Positions 14,692-21,742 of a stretch of 38,314 nt of DNA are shown here, piece by piece. The DNA comes from Acidobacteriota bacterium (lineage in GTDB: Bacteria; Acidobacteriota; Thermoanaerobaculia; Gp7-AA8): assembly GCA_019247495.1 (NCBI GenBank), contig JAFAOU010000130.1, positions 1 to 38,314 on the forward strand, written 5' to 3'. The notes beneath the pieces are model-generated. The model did not search any database and was not told the origin of the DNA. It was given only the letters and a program-made list of their open reading frames with translations. Position numbers and translations under genes: made by a program. Position 1 is the first letter of the stretch; every line of letters starts with the position of its first letter.

Positions 14692-14939
14692 ACGTCCCAG
14701 CCCGTGATAACTCGAATCACTCCTGGGTTCTTCTCTTTGACAATCAGTTTCAGCCGCCGCCCGTTGTCCGTCCGGCCGATCAGTTGATAGCCGCCATGAT
14801 GACGCTTGTTGCGTTGAACATCAAAACGGCTCAAGAAGACTTCCATCGCTTCGTCCATCGAAACGTCGTGACCCGCCAATTCGTCTTCGTCGAACTCGAA
14901 TTCGAACTGATCCGGGTCAAATTTTTGCCAGTAAACCAA
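14688..14939 (-). CDS. Probable BrnT/DUF4258-like toxin
   Basis: An 83-residue protein. FEFEFDEDELAGHDVSMDEA followed by MEVF parallels the BrnT signature of acidic strand, KHG-VSFEEA-VF; then come YQLIGRTDNGRRLKLIVKE and a strand ending VIRVITGWDV, as in BrnT/RelE-fold ribonuclease toxins. The frame has no ATG; TTG 14939 was chosen. It lies two bases after the stop of the SnoaL-like gene, with a GGAGAAGG ribosome-binding site inside that gene. Its stop overlaps the antitoxin start. It could be a non-toxic DUF4258 relative, but the overlapping small partner favours a toxin-antitoxin module. Confidence 0.6.
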   Translation of the reverse strand: MVYWQKFDPDQFEFEFDEDELAGHDVSMDEAMEVFLSRFDVQRNKRHHGGYQLIGRTDNGRRLKLIVKEKNPGVIRVITGWDV

Positions 14940-14941
14940 AA

Positions 14942-15367
14942 CTACCGCGCCTTCTCCGCCGCCGCCCGCAACGACGACAGCATCCCCTCCAGGTTCCAGG
15001 TATCCCACCCTTCCACGATCTTGTCGCCGTGCACGACAAGCCAGGTCGTGCCGCAGACGTCGATGCGCTCGTGCGTCGCCGCGAAGCCGAAGCCGTCGCC
15101 GGTGTGGGTGCCGCGGGCGCGCCATCGGACAGCGGCGCGGTCGCCGTCGGAGATCACGTCCTCGACGTCGATGTGCACATCCGGCAGCGCGGAGAGGAAC
15201 ATCTCGCGCATCTGGCGAAAGCCTTCCGGGCCGCGGTACTCGCCGCCTTCGACATGGCCGATCGAGTCGGGCGTCATCAGCTCGTCGACGAGGTCATCGC
15301 GGCGTTTGCTCCAGACTTCTTCGAACCAACGGCGTCCAATGATTCCGGCTTTCGATTCATGTTTCAT
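14942..15367 (-). CDS. SnoaL-like (NTF2-fold) ester cyclase family protein
   Basis: A 141-residue protein of the SnoaL/NTF2-like fold. Features include RRWFEEVWSKRRDDLVDELM, YRGPEGFRQMREMFLSALPD, VHIDVEDVISDGDRAAVRWR ending in ARGTH, and a C-terminal KIVEGWDTWNLEGML, the usual order for small polyketide-cyclase-like or ester cyclase proteins. There is no signal peptide, so it is cytoplasmic. The substrate is unknown. It starts at ATG 15367 and is followed two bases later by the toxin-like gene on the same strand. Confidence 0.85.
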   Translation of the reverse strand: MKHESKAGIIGRRWFEEVWSKRRDDLVDELMTPDSIGHVEGGEYRGPEGFRQMREMFLSALPDVHIDVEDVISDGDRAAVRWRARGTHTGDGFGFAATHERIDVCGTTWLVVHGDKIVEGWDTWNLEGMLSSLRAAAEKAR

Positions 15368-15414
15368 GATGTGCCTCCTGCTGCGTCCGATTCTAGCGGC
15401 ACCGGCAGCGGGCG

Positions 15415-15939
15415 TCAGTGAATCGAAACACGTCCGGCGACGCGCCGATAGTCCACTCCGCTGCGCCGGTTCGAGTGCACGGTGAGATCGCCGCCAACGT
15501 CGGTCACCACGATCGGTCCGGTTCCGTGCGCGGCGATGTCGACGTTGCGCCGCAGGTTGTGAACTTCGATCGCCCCGGTGGTGTCGGCGATGGAGAGAAC
15601 GACGTCCGGCGGCACCGTGATGGTGACGTCCAGCCGCGGTGCGGCGGCGACCAACGTCTCCAACTCGTTCGGTACCATCGCCTCGATGGTCAATTCGGAA
15701 CCGTTGCGCGTGGTCTTGAAGTCAATCGCAACCAGGAGGTGCTCGCGTCCCGCGCAGGCGCGCCCCTCGGCGTGGATCGCTGTCGCGCCCGGACGCCCTT
15801 CGACGTGCAGGAATCCGGCACGGCCGATGACGATCACCCGCTGGATGCCCGACGCGGGGACGCTTGCCGATCGATTTGCCATCTCCTGGCAATCGCTCAG
15901 CGTTTCGACGGCGAGGAGAAGTGCTAGGGCAGTGAGCAT
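15415..15939 (-). CDS. Secreted DUF4097-like beta-helix protein
   Basis: A 174-residue exported protein with a signal-peptide-like start (MLTALALLLAVETLSDCQ). Short beta-strand repeats follow: LDVTITVPPDVVLSIADTTG, AIEVHNLRRNVDIAAHGTG, PIVVTDVGGDLTVHSNRRSG. This ladder of V-x-V strands with gly turns is typical of DUF4097/DUF2807-type putative adhesins, which form right-handed beta-helices in the envelope. AGGAGG lies about 13 bases before ATG 15939, a little far. It is divergent from the response-regulator operon across 76 bp, so the regulator site there could also affect this gene. Confidence 0.75.
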   Translation of the reverse strand: MLTALALLLAVETLSDCQEMANRSASVPASGIQRVIVIGRAGFLHVEGRPGATAIHAEGRACAGREHLLVAIDFKTTRNGSELTIEAMVPNELETLVAAAPRLDVTITVPPDVVLSIADTTGAIEVHNLRRNVDIAAHGTGPIVVTDVGGDLTVHSNRRSGVDYRRVAGRVSIH

Positions 15940-15978
15940 TGACTGCGACTTGCCTCCTGCGCGATTGTAAATCTGGCC

Positions 15979-15998
15979 TTCATGAAAACTTCACAACT
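15979..15998 (+). promoter_or_regulatory. Putative response-regulator binding site (11-bp direct repeat), copy A
   Basis: TTCAT at 15979 and TTCACAACT at 15990 form a direct repeat with 11-bp spacing, the helical spacing used by PhoB/OmpR-family dimers. The same TTCAT-N6-TTCACAACT occurs at 18081-18100 before the serine hydrolase gene. A -10-like TACGAT follows at 16004-16009, right before the regulator start. The most likely ligand is the OmpR-type regulator encoded at 16016 (autoregulation). Confidence 0.5.
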
Positions 15999-16015
15999 CC
16001 CCGTACGATGGGCGG

Positions 16016-16675
16016 ATGCGGCGTGTCCTCATCGTCGATGACGATCCCAAAGTGTGCGAAACGCTCGATCGCTATCTGTCGCACGCGGGATACGCGACCG
16101 CGTCCGCGCTCGATGGTGCGAAGGCGCTGGAGTTGGTGCAGACGTTCGCGCCCGATCTCGTCGTCCTGGATTTGATGCTGCCGCGCGTCGGCGGGCTGGA
16201 AGTCTGCCGGCTGCTGCGCGAGACCTCGTCGATCCCGATCATCATGCTGACGGCGAAGACGACCGAACACGACAAGCTGACCGGCCTCTCCCTCGGCGCG
16301 GACGATTACCTGACAAAGCCGTTCAGTCCGCGCGAATTGGTGGCCCGCGTCGAGGCGGTTCTCCGCCGCAGCGGAACCACGGAGAAAACACCGCGCGTGA
16401 TCGCCGGCGCGCTGAGCATCGATCCGGAACGATGCGAAGTCACCATCGACGGCGCATCGGTCACGCTCACAGCGACTGAACTCCGCCTGTTGCTGGCCAT
16501 GGCCCGCGCGCCCGGCCGCGTCTTCCGGCGCGAGGAGCTGGCGAGGCTCGCCCTCGGCGACGACTTCGAAGGATTGGACCGCACCGTCGACGCGCACATC
16601 AAGAACCTGCGCCGCAAAGTCGGCGCGGAAATGATCGCCACCGTCTTCGGCGTCGGCTACAAACTGGTGGCGTGA
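16016..16675 (+). CDS. OmpR/PhoB-family response regulator
   Basis: A 219-residue two-domain DNA-binding regulator. The receiver domain (1-115) has acidic pocket D8-D10, phospho-acceptor D52 in LVVLDLMLP, switch T79 and K101 in YLTKPFSPREL. The C-terminal winged helix (about 125-219) shows TATELRLLLAMARAPGRVF, the recognition-helix region RTVDAHIKNLRRKVG, and the final hairpin VFGVGYKLVA. It forms an operon with the sensor kinase, whose ATG overlaps its stop (TGATG). TACGAT is placed so that transcription would begin near the ATG, so the message may be leaderless. Probable targets are its own promoter and the hydrolase gene at 18130. Confidence 0.95.
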   Translation: MRRVLIVDDDPKVCETLDRYLSHAGYATASALDGAKALELVQTFAPDLVVLDLMLPRVGGLEVCRLLRETSSIPIIMLTAKTTEHDKLTGLSLGADDYLTKPFSPRELVARVEAVLRRSGTTEKTPRVIAGALSIDPERCEVTIDGASVTLTATELRLLLAMARAPGRVFRREELARLALGDDFEGLDRTVDAHIKNLRRKVGAEMIATVFGVGYKLVA

Positions 16676-18078
16676 TGCGCATCGTCACCACATTGCGCGG
16701 CCGCCTCATCGCCATGGTCGCGGCGTTGGTCGCGGTCACGATCGGTGCGACGGCCATCATTTCCACGCGCGTGGCGCACTACGAGATTCGCAAGTTCGAC
16801 GTCGAAGTGCACGCCAGCCGGCGGCCGTTGATGCAGAACGCCGTGGCCGATTACTACCGCGCGCATGGTTCGTGGGCCGGCGTCGAGCCAGCCGTTGATG
16901 CGATGGCGCGCGCCGCGGGATCGGATATCGCGCTCTTTGATGAACACAATCGGCTGACCGCAACCTCGAAGGCTCTTCGCAATGCGACCCTCGATCTCGC
17001 GCCGGACGGAACGCTTACGATCACGCGCACGATCGGCGGCGGCCGCACGCGCGAGCTGATCCGCGGTCCGCAGATGGTCGTGCGCGGCGCGAACGGCGGG
17101 ACGGACGGATCGCTCTTCATCCTCCCCGCCCACAAGGACGCGCTGCCGCCGCCGACGCGCTCGCTCGACCGCTCCTTCTTCTGGACGTTCCTCGGCGCAA
17201 CGCTCTTCGGGATCCTGATGGCCATCGCCATCGCCCGCTGGATCAGCGTTCCCGTCGAGCGTCTCACCGCGGCGGCCCGGCTGATGGAGTCGGGCGATCT
17301 GACCGTCCGCGTCGAGCCGGCCGGCGGCGCGGAGCTGGCCGAACTGGCGCGCGGCTTCAACGCCATGGCCGCCGCGCTCGATCGCAACGAGGAGCAACGC
17401 AAGCGAATGGTCAGCGACGTCGCCCACGAACTCCGCGCGCCGCTGACGAACATCCGCTGCGAACTGGAGTCGATGCAGGATGGACTCACCACGCCGACAC
17501 CGGAGCGAATCGCCTCGCTGCACGAGGAGACCATGCACCTCGCACACCTCGTCGACGATCTGCAGGACCTCGCGCTGGCGGAAGCGGGACGGTTGGAGAT
17601 CGACGCGCAGCCGGTTGCGGTGGCCGCGCTCGCGAAACGCGCCGCGGCCGGTATGGAGATGCGAGCGCGCGAACGCGGCGTCGCGCTCGTTGTCGAAGGC
17701 GACGATGACGTGGTCGTCCTCGCCGATGCGCGGCGCGCGGTGCAGATCCTGACGAACCTTCTCGCGAATGCCGTCGCGCACATGGAGAAGCCCGGCGACA
17801 TCCAAATCACCTGGGAGCGAACGGGAAACGAAGCGATCGTCCGCGTCGTCGACAGCGGCACCGGCATTCCGGCCGGCGAACTCCCGCGAATCTTCGAGCG
17901 CTTCTACCGCGTCGATGCCTCCCGTTCCCGCTCCACCGGCGGCGCCGGCCTCGGCCTCTCCATCGTCCGCCAACTCGTCGCCGCGCACGGCGGCCGGGTG
18001 TGGGCGGAGAGCGAGGTGGGGATTGGCTCAACGTTCTCGTTCACGCTTCCCTCTCCGCGTCCCCGCGCCTCCGCGTGA
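16675..18078 (+). CDS. Membrane sensor histidine kinase (BaeS/CpxA-like)
   Basis: A 467-residue sensor with an N-terminal helix (LIAMVAALVAVTIGATAIIS), a periplasmic region of about 130 residues, a second helix (FFWTFLGATLFGILMAIAIA), HAMP (SVPVERLTAAARLMESGDLT), HisKA with phospho-acceptor H251 in VSDVAHELRAPLTNIR, and a HATPase showing NLLANAVAHM, VDSGTGIPAGE and GGAGLGLSIVRQLV. It is the cognate partner of the OmpR-type regulator upstream; ATG 16675 overlaps that gene's TGA. An in-frame GTG three bases earlier is a less likely start. The signal is unknown, but the exported hydrolase next door and the envelope-facing sensor region suggest an envelope cue. Confidence 0.93.
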   Translation: MRIVTTLRGRLIAMVAALVAVTIGATAIISTRVAHYEIRKFDVEVHASRRPLMQNAVADYYRAHGSWAGVEPAVDAMARAAGSDIALFDEHNRLTATSKALRNATLDLAPDGTLTITRTIGGGRTRELIRGPQMVVRGANGGTDGSLFILPAHKDALPPPTRSLDRSFFWTFLGATLFGILMAIAIARWISVPVERLTAAARLMESGDLTVRVEPAGGAELAELARGFNAMAAALDRNEEQRKRMVSDVAHELRAPLTNIRCELESMQDGLTTPTPERIASLHEETMHLAHLVDDLQDLALAEAGRLEIDAQPVAVAALAKRAAAGMEMRARERGVALVVEGDDDVVVLADARRAVQILTNLLANAVAHMEKPGDIQITWERTGNEAIVRVVDSGTGIPAGELPRIFERFYRVDASRSRSTGGAGLGLSIVRQLVAAHGGRVWAESEVGIGSTFSFTLPSPRPRASA

Positions 18079-18080
18079 TC

Positions 18081-18100
18081 TTCATCATCGCTTCACAACT
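18081..18100 (+). promoter_or_regulatory. Putative response-regulator binding site (11-bp direct repeat), copy B
   Basis: TTCAT at 18081 and TTCACAACT at 18092, with 11-bp spacing, match copy A upstream of the regulator operon. The site begins three bases after the sensor kinase stop and is followed by a -10-like TACGTT at 18107-18112. This suggests the hydrolase gene has its own promoter, controlled by the adjacent two-component system. Confidence 0.5.
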
Positions 18101-18129
18101 GCCGCGTACGTTGCGGTTCGGAGGCAATC

Positions 18130-19974
18130 ATGAAGACACTCATCTGCACACTCGCGCTGCTGATCGCTTCGACGCTGGCAGCGCAACAGACACCGATCGA
18201 TCAAATCAACGCCGCCGTCGACAAGGCTGCATCCGAGGATAAGTTCTCCGGCGTCGTGCTCGTGGCGAAGGATGGGACGCCGCTTCTATCGCGCGCGTGG
18301 GGCATGGCCGATCCCGCGAAAGGCATCGCCAACCGCACCGACACGAAATTCAACCTCGGATCGATCAACAAGATCTTCACGCACGTTGCGATTGGACAAC
18401 TCGCCGCAGCCGGCAAACTGTCACTCACCGACACGATTGCCAAGCATCTGCCGGACCTGCCCGTACCGTCGGCGGACAAGATCACCATCGAGCAACTGCT
18501 TCAGCATCGATCGGGGCTCGGCGACATCTTCGGGCCGAAGTTCATGACCTCGCACGCATCTCTGCGGAAGCTATCCGACTACGTTCCGCTGTTCGCCGGC
18601 GCGCCGCTCCAATTCGAGCCCGGCTCCGATCAGAAGTATTCGAACGCCGGCTTCGTCGTCCTCGGCCTGATCATCGAAAAGGTCTCGGGACAGAGCTACT
18701 ACGACTACATCCGCGATCACCTCACCAGGCCCGCGGGCATGACCGATACCGCCTCGTACGCCGTCGATGACGACGTTCCGAACCGCGCCGTCGGCCTGAC
18801 GAAGCGAGGTCCGGATGGTCCGTTGGCAACGCGGCAGAACAACATCAACACTCTTCCCGCCAGACCGAGTTCGGCTGGCGGCGGTTACTCGACCGCGGCC
18901 GATCTGCTGCGCTTTTCGCAGGCGCTGCTCGCCGACAAGCTGCTGCCGAAGCGTTGGACCGATTGGGTTTTCAGCAGCAAGCTCGATGGCCCCGGTCAGC
19001 GCAACATCGGCGTCGCCGGCGGTTCGCCAGGAGTAAACGCCGTTCTCGAAATCGCGCCGCCCTACACCGTCATCGTCATGTCGAACTTCGATCCGCCCGC
19101 GGCGATGGAAGTCGGCTCCGAGGTGCGCCAAATCCTCGGCATGGGCGGAGCGGAGCGCAGGCAGCGCCGCGGTCCCGAGGGACCGGGCGAGGTGATGATT
19201 CACGGCAAGGTGCAGCTGCCGATGGACCTCACGCGCCACGTGCCGGTGATCGAAGCGAAGGTGAATGGAAAAGGTCCGTTCCACTTCCAGGTCGACACCG
19301 GCTTCGGCGGCATGATTCAGGTCACGCCCGCCGTCGCGAAGACGCTGGAGCTGCCGGTAATCGGCGAATCGATCGGCGGCGATCCGAGCGGCAAGAATCA
19401 ACGGACGATGCGGGTGCTGAGCGCCGAGTCGGTCGACGTCGGCGACGCGCATTTCGGTCAGGTCGAAGTTGTCGAAGGCGGGGCGCACTTCGAAGGGATC
19501 GATGGGGTGATCAGTCTGCAACTCTTCAACGGTCTGATCGTCACGTTCGACTACCCGAACAGCCGCTTCAATGTCGACGGCGGCGCACTGCCCGCCGCGG
19601 ACGGCGCGAAAATCCTGACCTATCGCGTCGAACACGGAGTTCCGAACATCGACATCGACGTCGCCGGCCAGAAAGTGTCGACGGACATCGACAGCGGCAG
19701 CCCCGCCCTCCTCTCGATGCCGCTATCGCTCGCGAAATCGCTGCCGCTGGCGAGCGAGCCGCAGGTCGTCGGCCACGGACGCACCGTCGGCAACGAGTTC
19801 GACATCTACTCCGCGCCGTTGAAAGGGGAAGCGCACGTCGGCGCCATCGCCCTCACCGACCCGCGCGTCGATTTCGTCGATCTCTTCCCCGTCGCCAACC
19901 TCGGCTTCCGCTTTCTGAAAGATTACGTGGTCACGTTCGATCCCGCGAACCACCGGGTGCGGTTTGTGAAGTAA
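18130..19974 (+). CDS. Secreted serine hydrolase (beta-lactamase class C fold) fused to a two-lobed aspartyl-protease-like domain
   Basis: A 614-residue exported fusion. A signal peptide (LICTLALLIASTLAAQQ) is followed by a class C beta-lactamase/DD-peptidase-like domain (about 25-337): SxxK as S78-I-N-K81 in FNLGSINKIFTH, YxN as Y170-S-N, and GGYSTAADLLRFSQALL. After a charged linker (ERRQRRGPEGPGE) comes a retropepsin/pepsin-like part. It has a first active-site motif D389-TG in FQVDTGFGG, the strand IDGVISLQLFNGLIVTFDYP, and a second motif D521-SGS in VSTDIDSGSPALLSM. Both aspartates of a two-lobed protease are thus present. GGAGG lies just before ATG 18130. It is downstream of the two-component system and has a matching operator, so it is a probable target. 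Peptidase or esterase activity on envelope material is inferred. Confidence 0.88.
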   Translation: MKTLICTLALLIASTLAAQQTPIDQINAAVDKAASEDKFSGVVLVAKDGTPLLSRAWGMADPAKGIANRTDTKFNLGSINKIFTHVAIGQLAAAGKLSLTDTIAKHLPDLPVPSADKITIEQLLQHRSGLGDIFGPKFMTSHASLRKLSDYVPLFAGAPLQFEPGSDQKYSNAGFVVLGLIIEKVSGQSYYDYIRDHLTRPAGMTDTASYAVDDDVPNRAVGLTKRGPDGPLATRQNNINTLPARPSSAGGGYSTAADLLRFSQALLADKLLPKRWTDWVFSSKLDGPGQRNIGVAGGSPGVNAVLEIAPPYTVIVMSNFDPPAAMEVGSEVRQILGMGGAERRQRRGPEGPGEVMIHGKVQLPMDLTRHVPVIEAKVNGKGPFHFQVDTGFGGMIQVTPAVAKTLELPVIGESIGGDPSGKNQRTMRVLSAESVDVGDAHFGQVEVVEGGAHFEGIDGVISLQLFNGLIVTFDYPNSRFNVDGGALPAADGAKILTYRVEHGVPNIDIDVAGQKVSTDIDSGSPALLSMPLSLAKSLPLASEPQVVGHGRTVGNEFDIYSAPLKGEAHVGAIALTDPRVDFVDLFPVANLGFRFLKDYVVTFDPANHRVRFVK

Positions 19975-19989
19975 CGTAGGACGTCGGGG

Positions 19990-20047
19990 TTCGGGAGTCG
20001 GGAGTCGAAGAAAAGCCCTTCGTTCTCTCCGACTCCCGACACCCGAC
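19990..20047. repeat. Palindromic intergenic repeat (GGGAGTCGGGAGTCG type)
   Basis: An 18-base left arm (19990-20007) and a matching right arm (20030-20047), mismatched only at two positions near the end, surround a 22-base loop. The arms carry the GGGAGTC unit twice. It fills the gap between the hydrolase and pirin genes and would fold in RNA. The motif is of the dispersed REP-like type rather than a single-copy terminator, by recollection of similar motifs in other genomes. Confidence 0.6.
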
Positions 20048-20061
20048 TCCCTACAACCCGT

Positions 20062-20961
20062 ATGCGAACCATCCGTAAGCAATACCCCGCGCTTCGCGAC
20101 GACATCGGCGAGCTGCATACGTGGCGGCCGTTGCCGAATGACGAGATTCAACAGATCGATCCGTTTCTCTTTCTCAATCATCACGGGCCGCAGGTGTATC
20201 CGCCGCGGAATCGCGGGCTGCCGTTTGGGCCGCATCCGCATCGCGGGTTCGAGACGGTGACGTTCATCGTCGAAGGTTCGCTGACGCATCGCGATACCGG
20301 CGGACACGAAAGCGTCATCGAAACTGGCGGCGTGCAGTGGATGACGGCCGGACGCGGGCTTGAGCACGAGGAGGTTTCGCCGCCGGAGTTTCTCGAACGC
20401 GGCGGACCGCTGGAGATCCTGCAGCTCTGGATCAATCTGCCGGCGCGGCTGAAATTCACCGAGCCGCGCTATGTCGGATTGCAGAAGGATCAGATCGCGT
20501 CATTCGAGAACGGCGGCGTCACCGTCAATCTCATCTCCGGCGACTGGAGCGGACATCGTGGTCCGATCGAATCGCTGACGGACGTGCACATGATGACCGT
20601 CGCGCTGGATGCCGGAAGCCGCATCGTCCTGCCGGCGCCGCCAGGGCGTAACGTCTTCTTCTACGTCGTCCGCGGAAAGCTGACGCCTGGGAACGCGGGC
20701 CTCCCGCCCGCCGCTGATGACGCGCCGGCCCCGCAGAAAACGGCGGGCAAGATGCCCGCGCTCCCAGGCTTCCATCTCGTCGATTGGAACGACGACGGCG
20801 ATGAGATCGAGGTTGAAGCGATGGACGACTCGCTCCTCCTCTTCGGTCATGCGAAACCGTACGGCGAACCCGTGGTCGCGCACGGGCCGTTCGTCATGAA
20901 CACGCGCGAAGAAATCGTGCAGGCGATCCGCGACTATCAGATGGGAAAGTTCGGCGCGTGA
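20062..20961 (+). CDS. Pirin family protein (cupin) with in-frame repeat insertion
   Basis: A 299-residue bicupin pirin. The metal-binding residues are all present: H58 and H60 in FGPHPHRGFETVTF, H102 and E104 in AGRGLEHEEV. Some bacterial pirins have quercetinase-like dioxygenase activity; others act as regulators, and the role here is open. The second cupin (VTVNLISGDWSG, NVFFYVVRGKL, DDSLLLFGHAKPYGEPVVAH) is interrupted by about 28 residues (209-236) encoded by a palindromic repeat element at 20686-20768; removing it would join VRGKLTP to the strand FHLVDWNDDGDE. The insertion lies in a loop between strands, so the protein is probably functional. Its TGA directly abuts the stop of the convergent transpeptidase gene. 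Confidence 0.92.
   Translation: MRTIRKQYPALRDDIGELHTWRPLPNDEIQQIDPFLFLNHHGPQVYPPRNRGLPFGPHPHRGFETVTFIVEGSLTHRDTGGHESVIETGGVQWMTAGRGLEHEEVSPPEFLERGGPLEILQLWINLPARLKFTEPRYVGLQKDQIASFENGGVTVNLISGDWSGHRGPIESLTDVHMMTVALDAGSRIVLPAPPGRNVFFYVVRGKLTPGNAGLPPAADDAPAPQKTAGKMPALPGFHLVDWNDDGDEIEVEAMDDSLLLFGHAKPYGEPVVAHGPFVMNTREEIVQAIRDYQMGKFGA
20686..20768. repeat. Palindromic repeat element inserted in frame in pirin
   Basis: Imperfect 27-bp inverted arms (20686-20712 and 20742-20768) both start or end with CCTGGGA/CTCCCAGG and contain GCGGGC/GCCCGC runs, enclosing a 29-bp loop. The encoded residues (GNAGLPPA ... AGKMPALPG) resemble a dispersed REP-like family that I recall being translated in many spurious or interrupted ORFs of related genomes. 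Other copies in this genome are predicted but cannot be seen here. Confidence 0.65.
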
Positions 20962-21660
20962 TCAGCGGAGTGCGTTCGCGACCACGCCGCTGACCTGTTT
21001 GACCTGCTTGAGAAACGCCGAGGTCGAAAGCCAGCTCTGATCGGGGTAGTAAGCGAAGACCGGGCTGCCGCCGCGAATTGTGTCGATGATCTGCTGCGAA
21101 ATCTCCGGACGCACTGCCGGGCATCCCCAACTGCGGCCGAGGCGGCCGAGGACTTTGACGGCCTCGTTGCTGACGTACGACGCGCCGTGCAGAACGATGG
21201 CGCGGTCCCACGCCATGTCGTTCACGCCCTCTTCGAGTCCGCGCAGGCGCAGCGAGTAGCCGTTGCCGCCGTTGTAGGTATCCGCGGTCACGAACAGGCC
21301 GAGGCTGGTGGCGAGACTGCCGGGGCTGTTGGAGAAAAAGTTCGCGATGTTGCCGCCGCTCGATTTGCCGTGGGCGACGAGCTCGCGGAAGAGGAGTTTG
21401 TGCGCGGCGAGGTCGAAGATGAACATGCGCGGCTCGGATGACGGCAGCGAGTAATCGATGACCGTCAGCAGGTTGCGCTTCGGGATCAGTCCGCTGTCTT
21501 CGGCTTTCGTCGCCGCGGCGAGCGCGAGCTTGAGGACGTCCGGCCGCAGGCCGGGAGCCTGTGTGACCAGCGAAGCGATCATGACGTCGGATGAGTCCGC
21601 CGCGAGTATCGGTACAGCGAACGCGAGGGTTACGGCGATCGAAAGGAGCAGTCGCTTCAT
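20962..21660 (-). CDS. Murein L,D-transpeptidase catalytic domain protein (YkuD_2 type)
   Basis: A 232-residue exported enzyme with signal peptide LLLSIAVTLAFAVPILAADS. The catalytic signature is H158 in DRAIVLHGASYVS and C180 in GRLGRSWGCPAVRPEIS, the SxGCxxxR motif of L,D-transpeptidases. The TVIDYSLPSSEPRMFIFDL strand is typical of the YkuD_2-type secreted subfamily. It would form or edit 3-3 peptidoglycan cross-links or anchor proteins to peptidoglycan in the periplasm. It is convergent with pirin; the two stop codons touch as TGA|TCA. Start ATG 21660 is supported by the signal peptide. Confidence 0.9.
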   Translation of the reverse strand: MKRLLLSIAVTLAFAVPILAADSSDVMIASLVTQAPGLRPDVLKLALAAATKAEDSGLIPKRNLLTVIDYSLPSSEPRMFIFDLAAHKLLFRELVAHGKSSGGNIANFFSNSPGSLATSLGLFVTADTYNGGNGYSLRLRGLEEGVNDMAWDRAIVLHGASYVSNEAVKVLGRLGRSWGCPAVRPEISQQIIDTIRGGSPVFAYYPDQSWLSTSAFLKQVKQVSGVVANALR

Positions 21661-21742
21661 TGGAGTTCCCGGTCTTGGATTTGGACGCGGATGATAACAA
21701 ATAACCGTCGAGAGTATTGCGGGATGTGGTTCACCTCATGCA

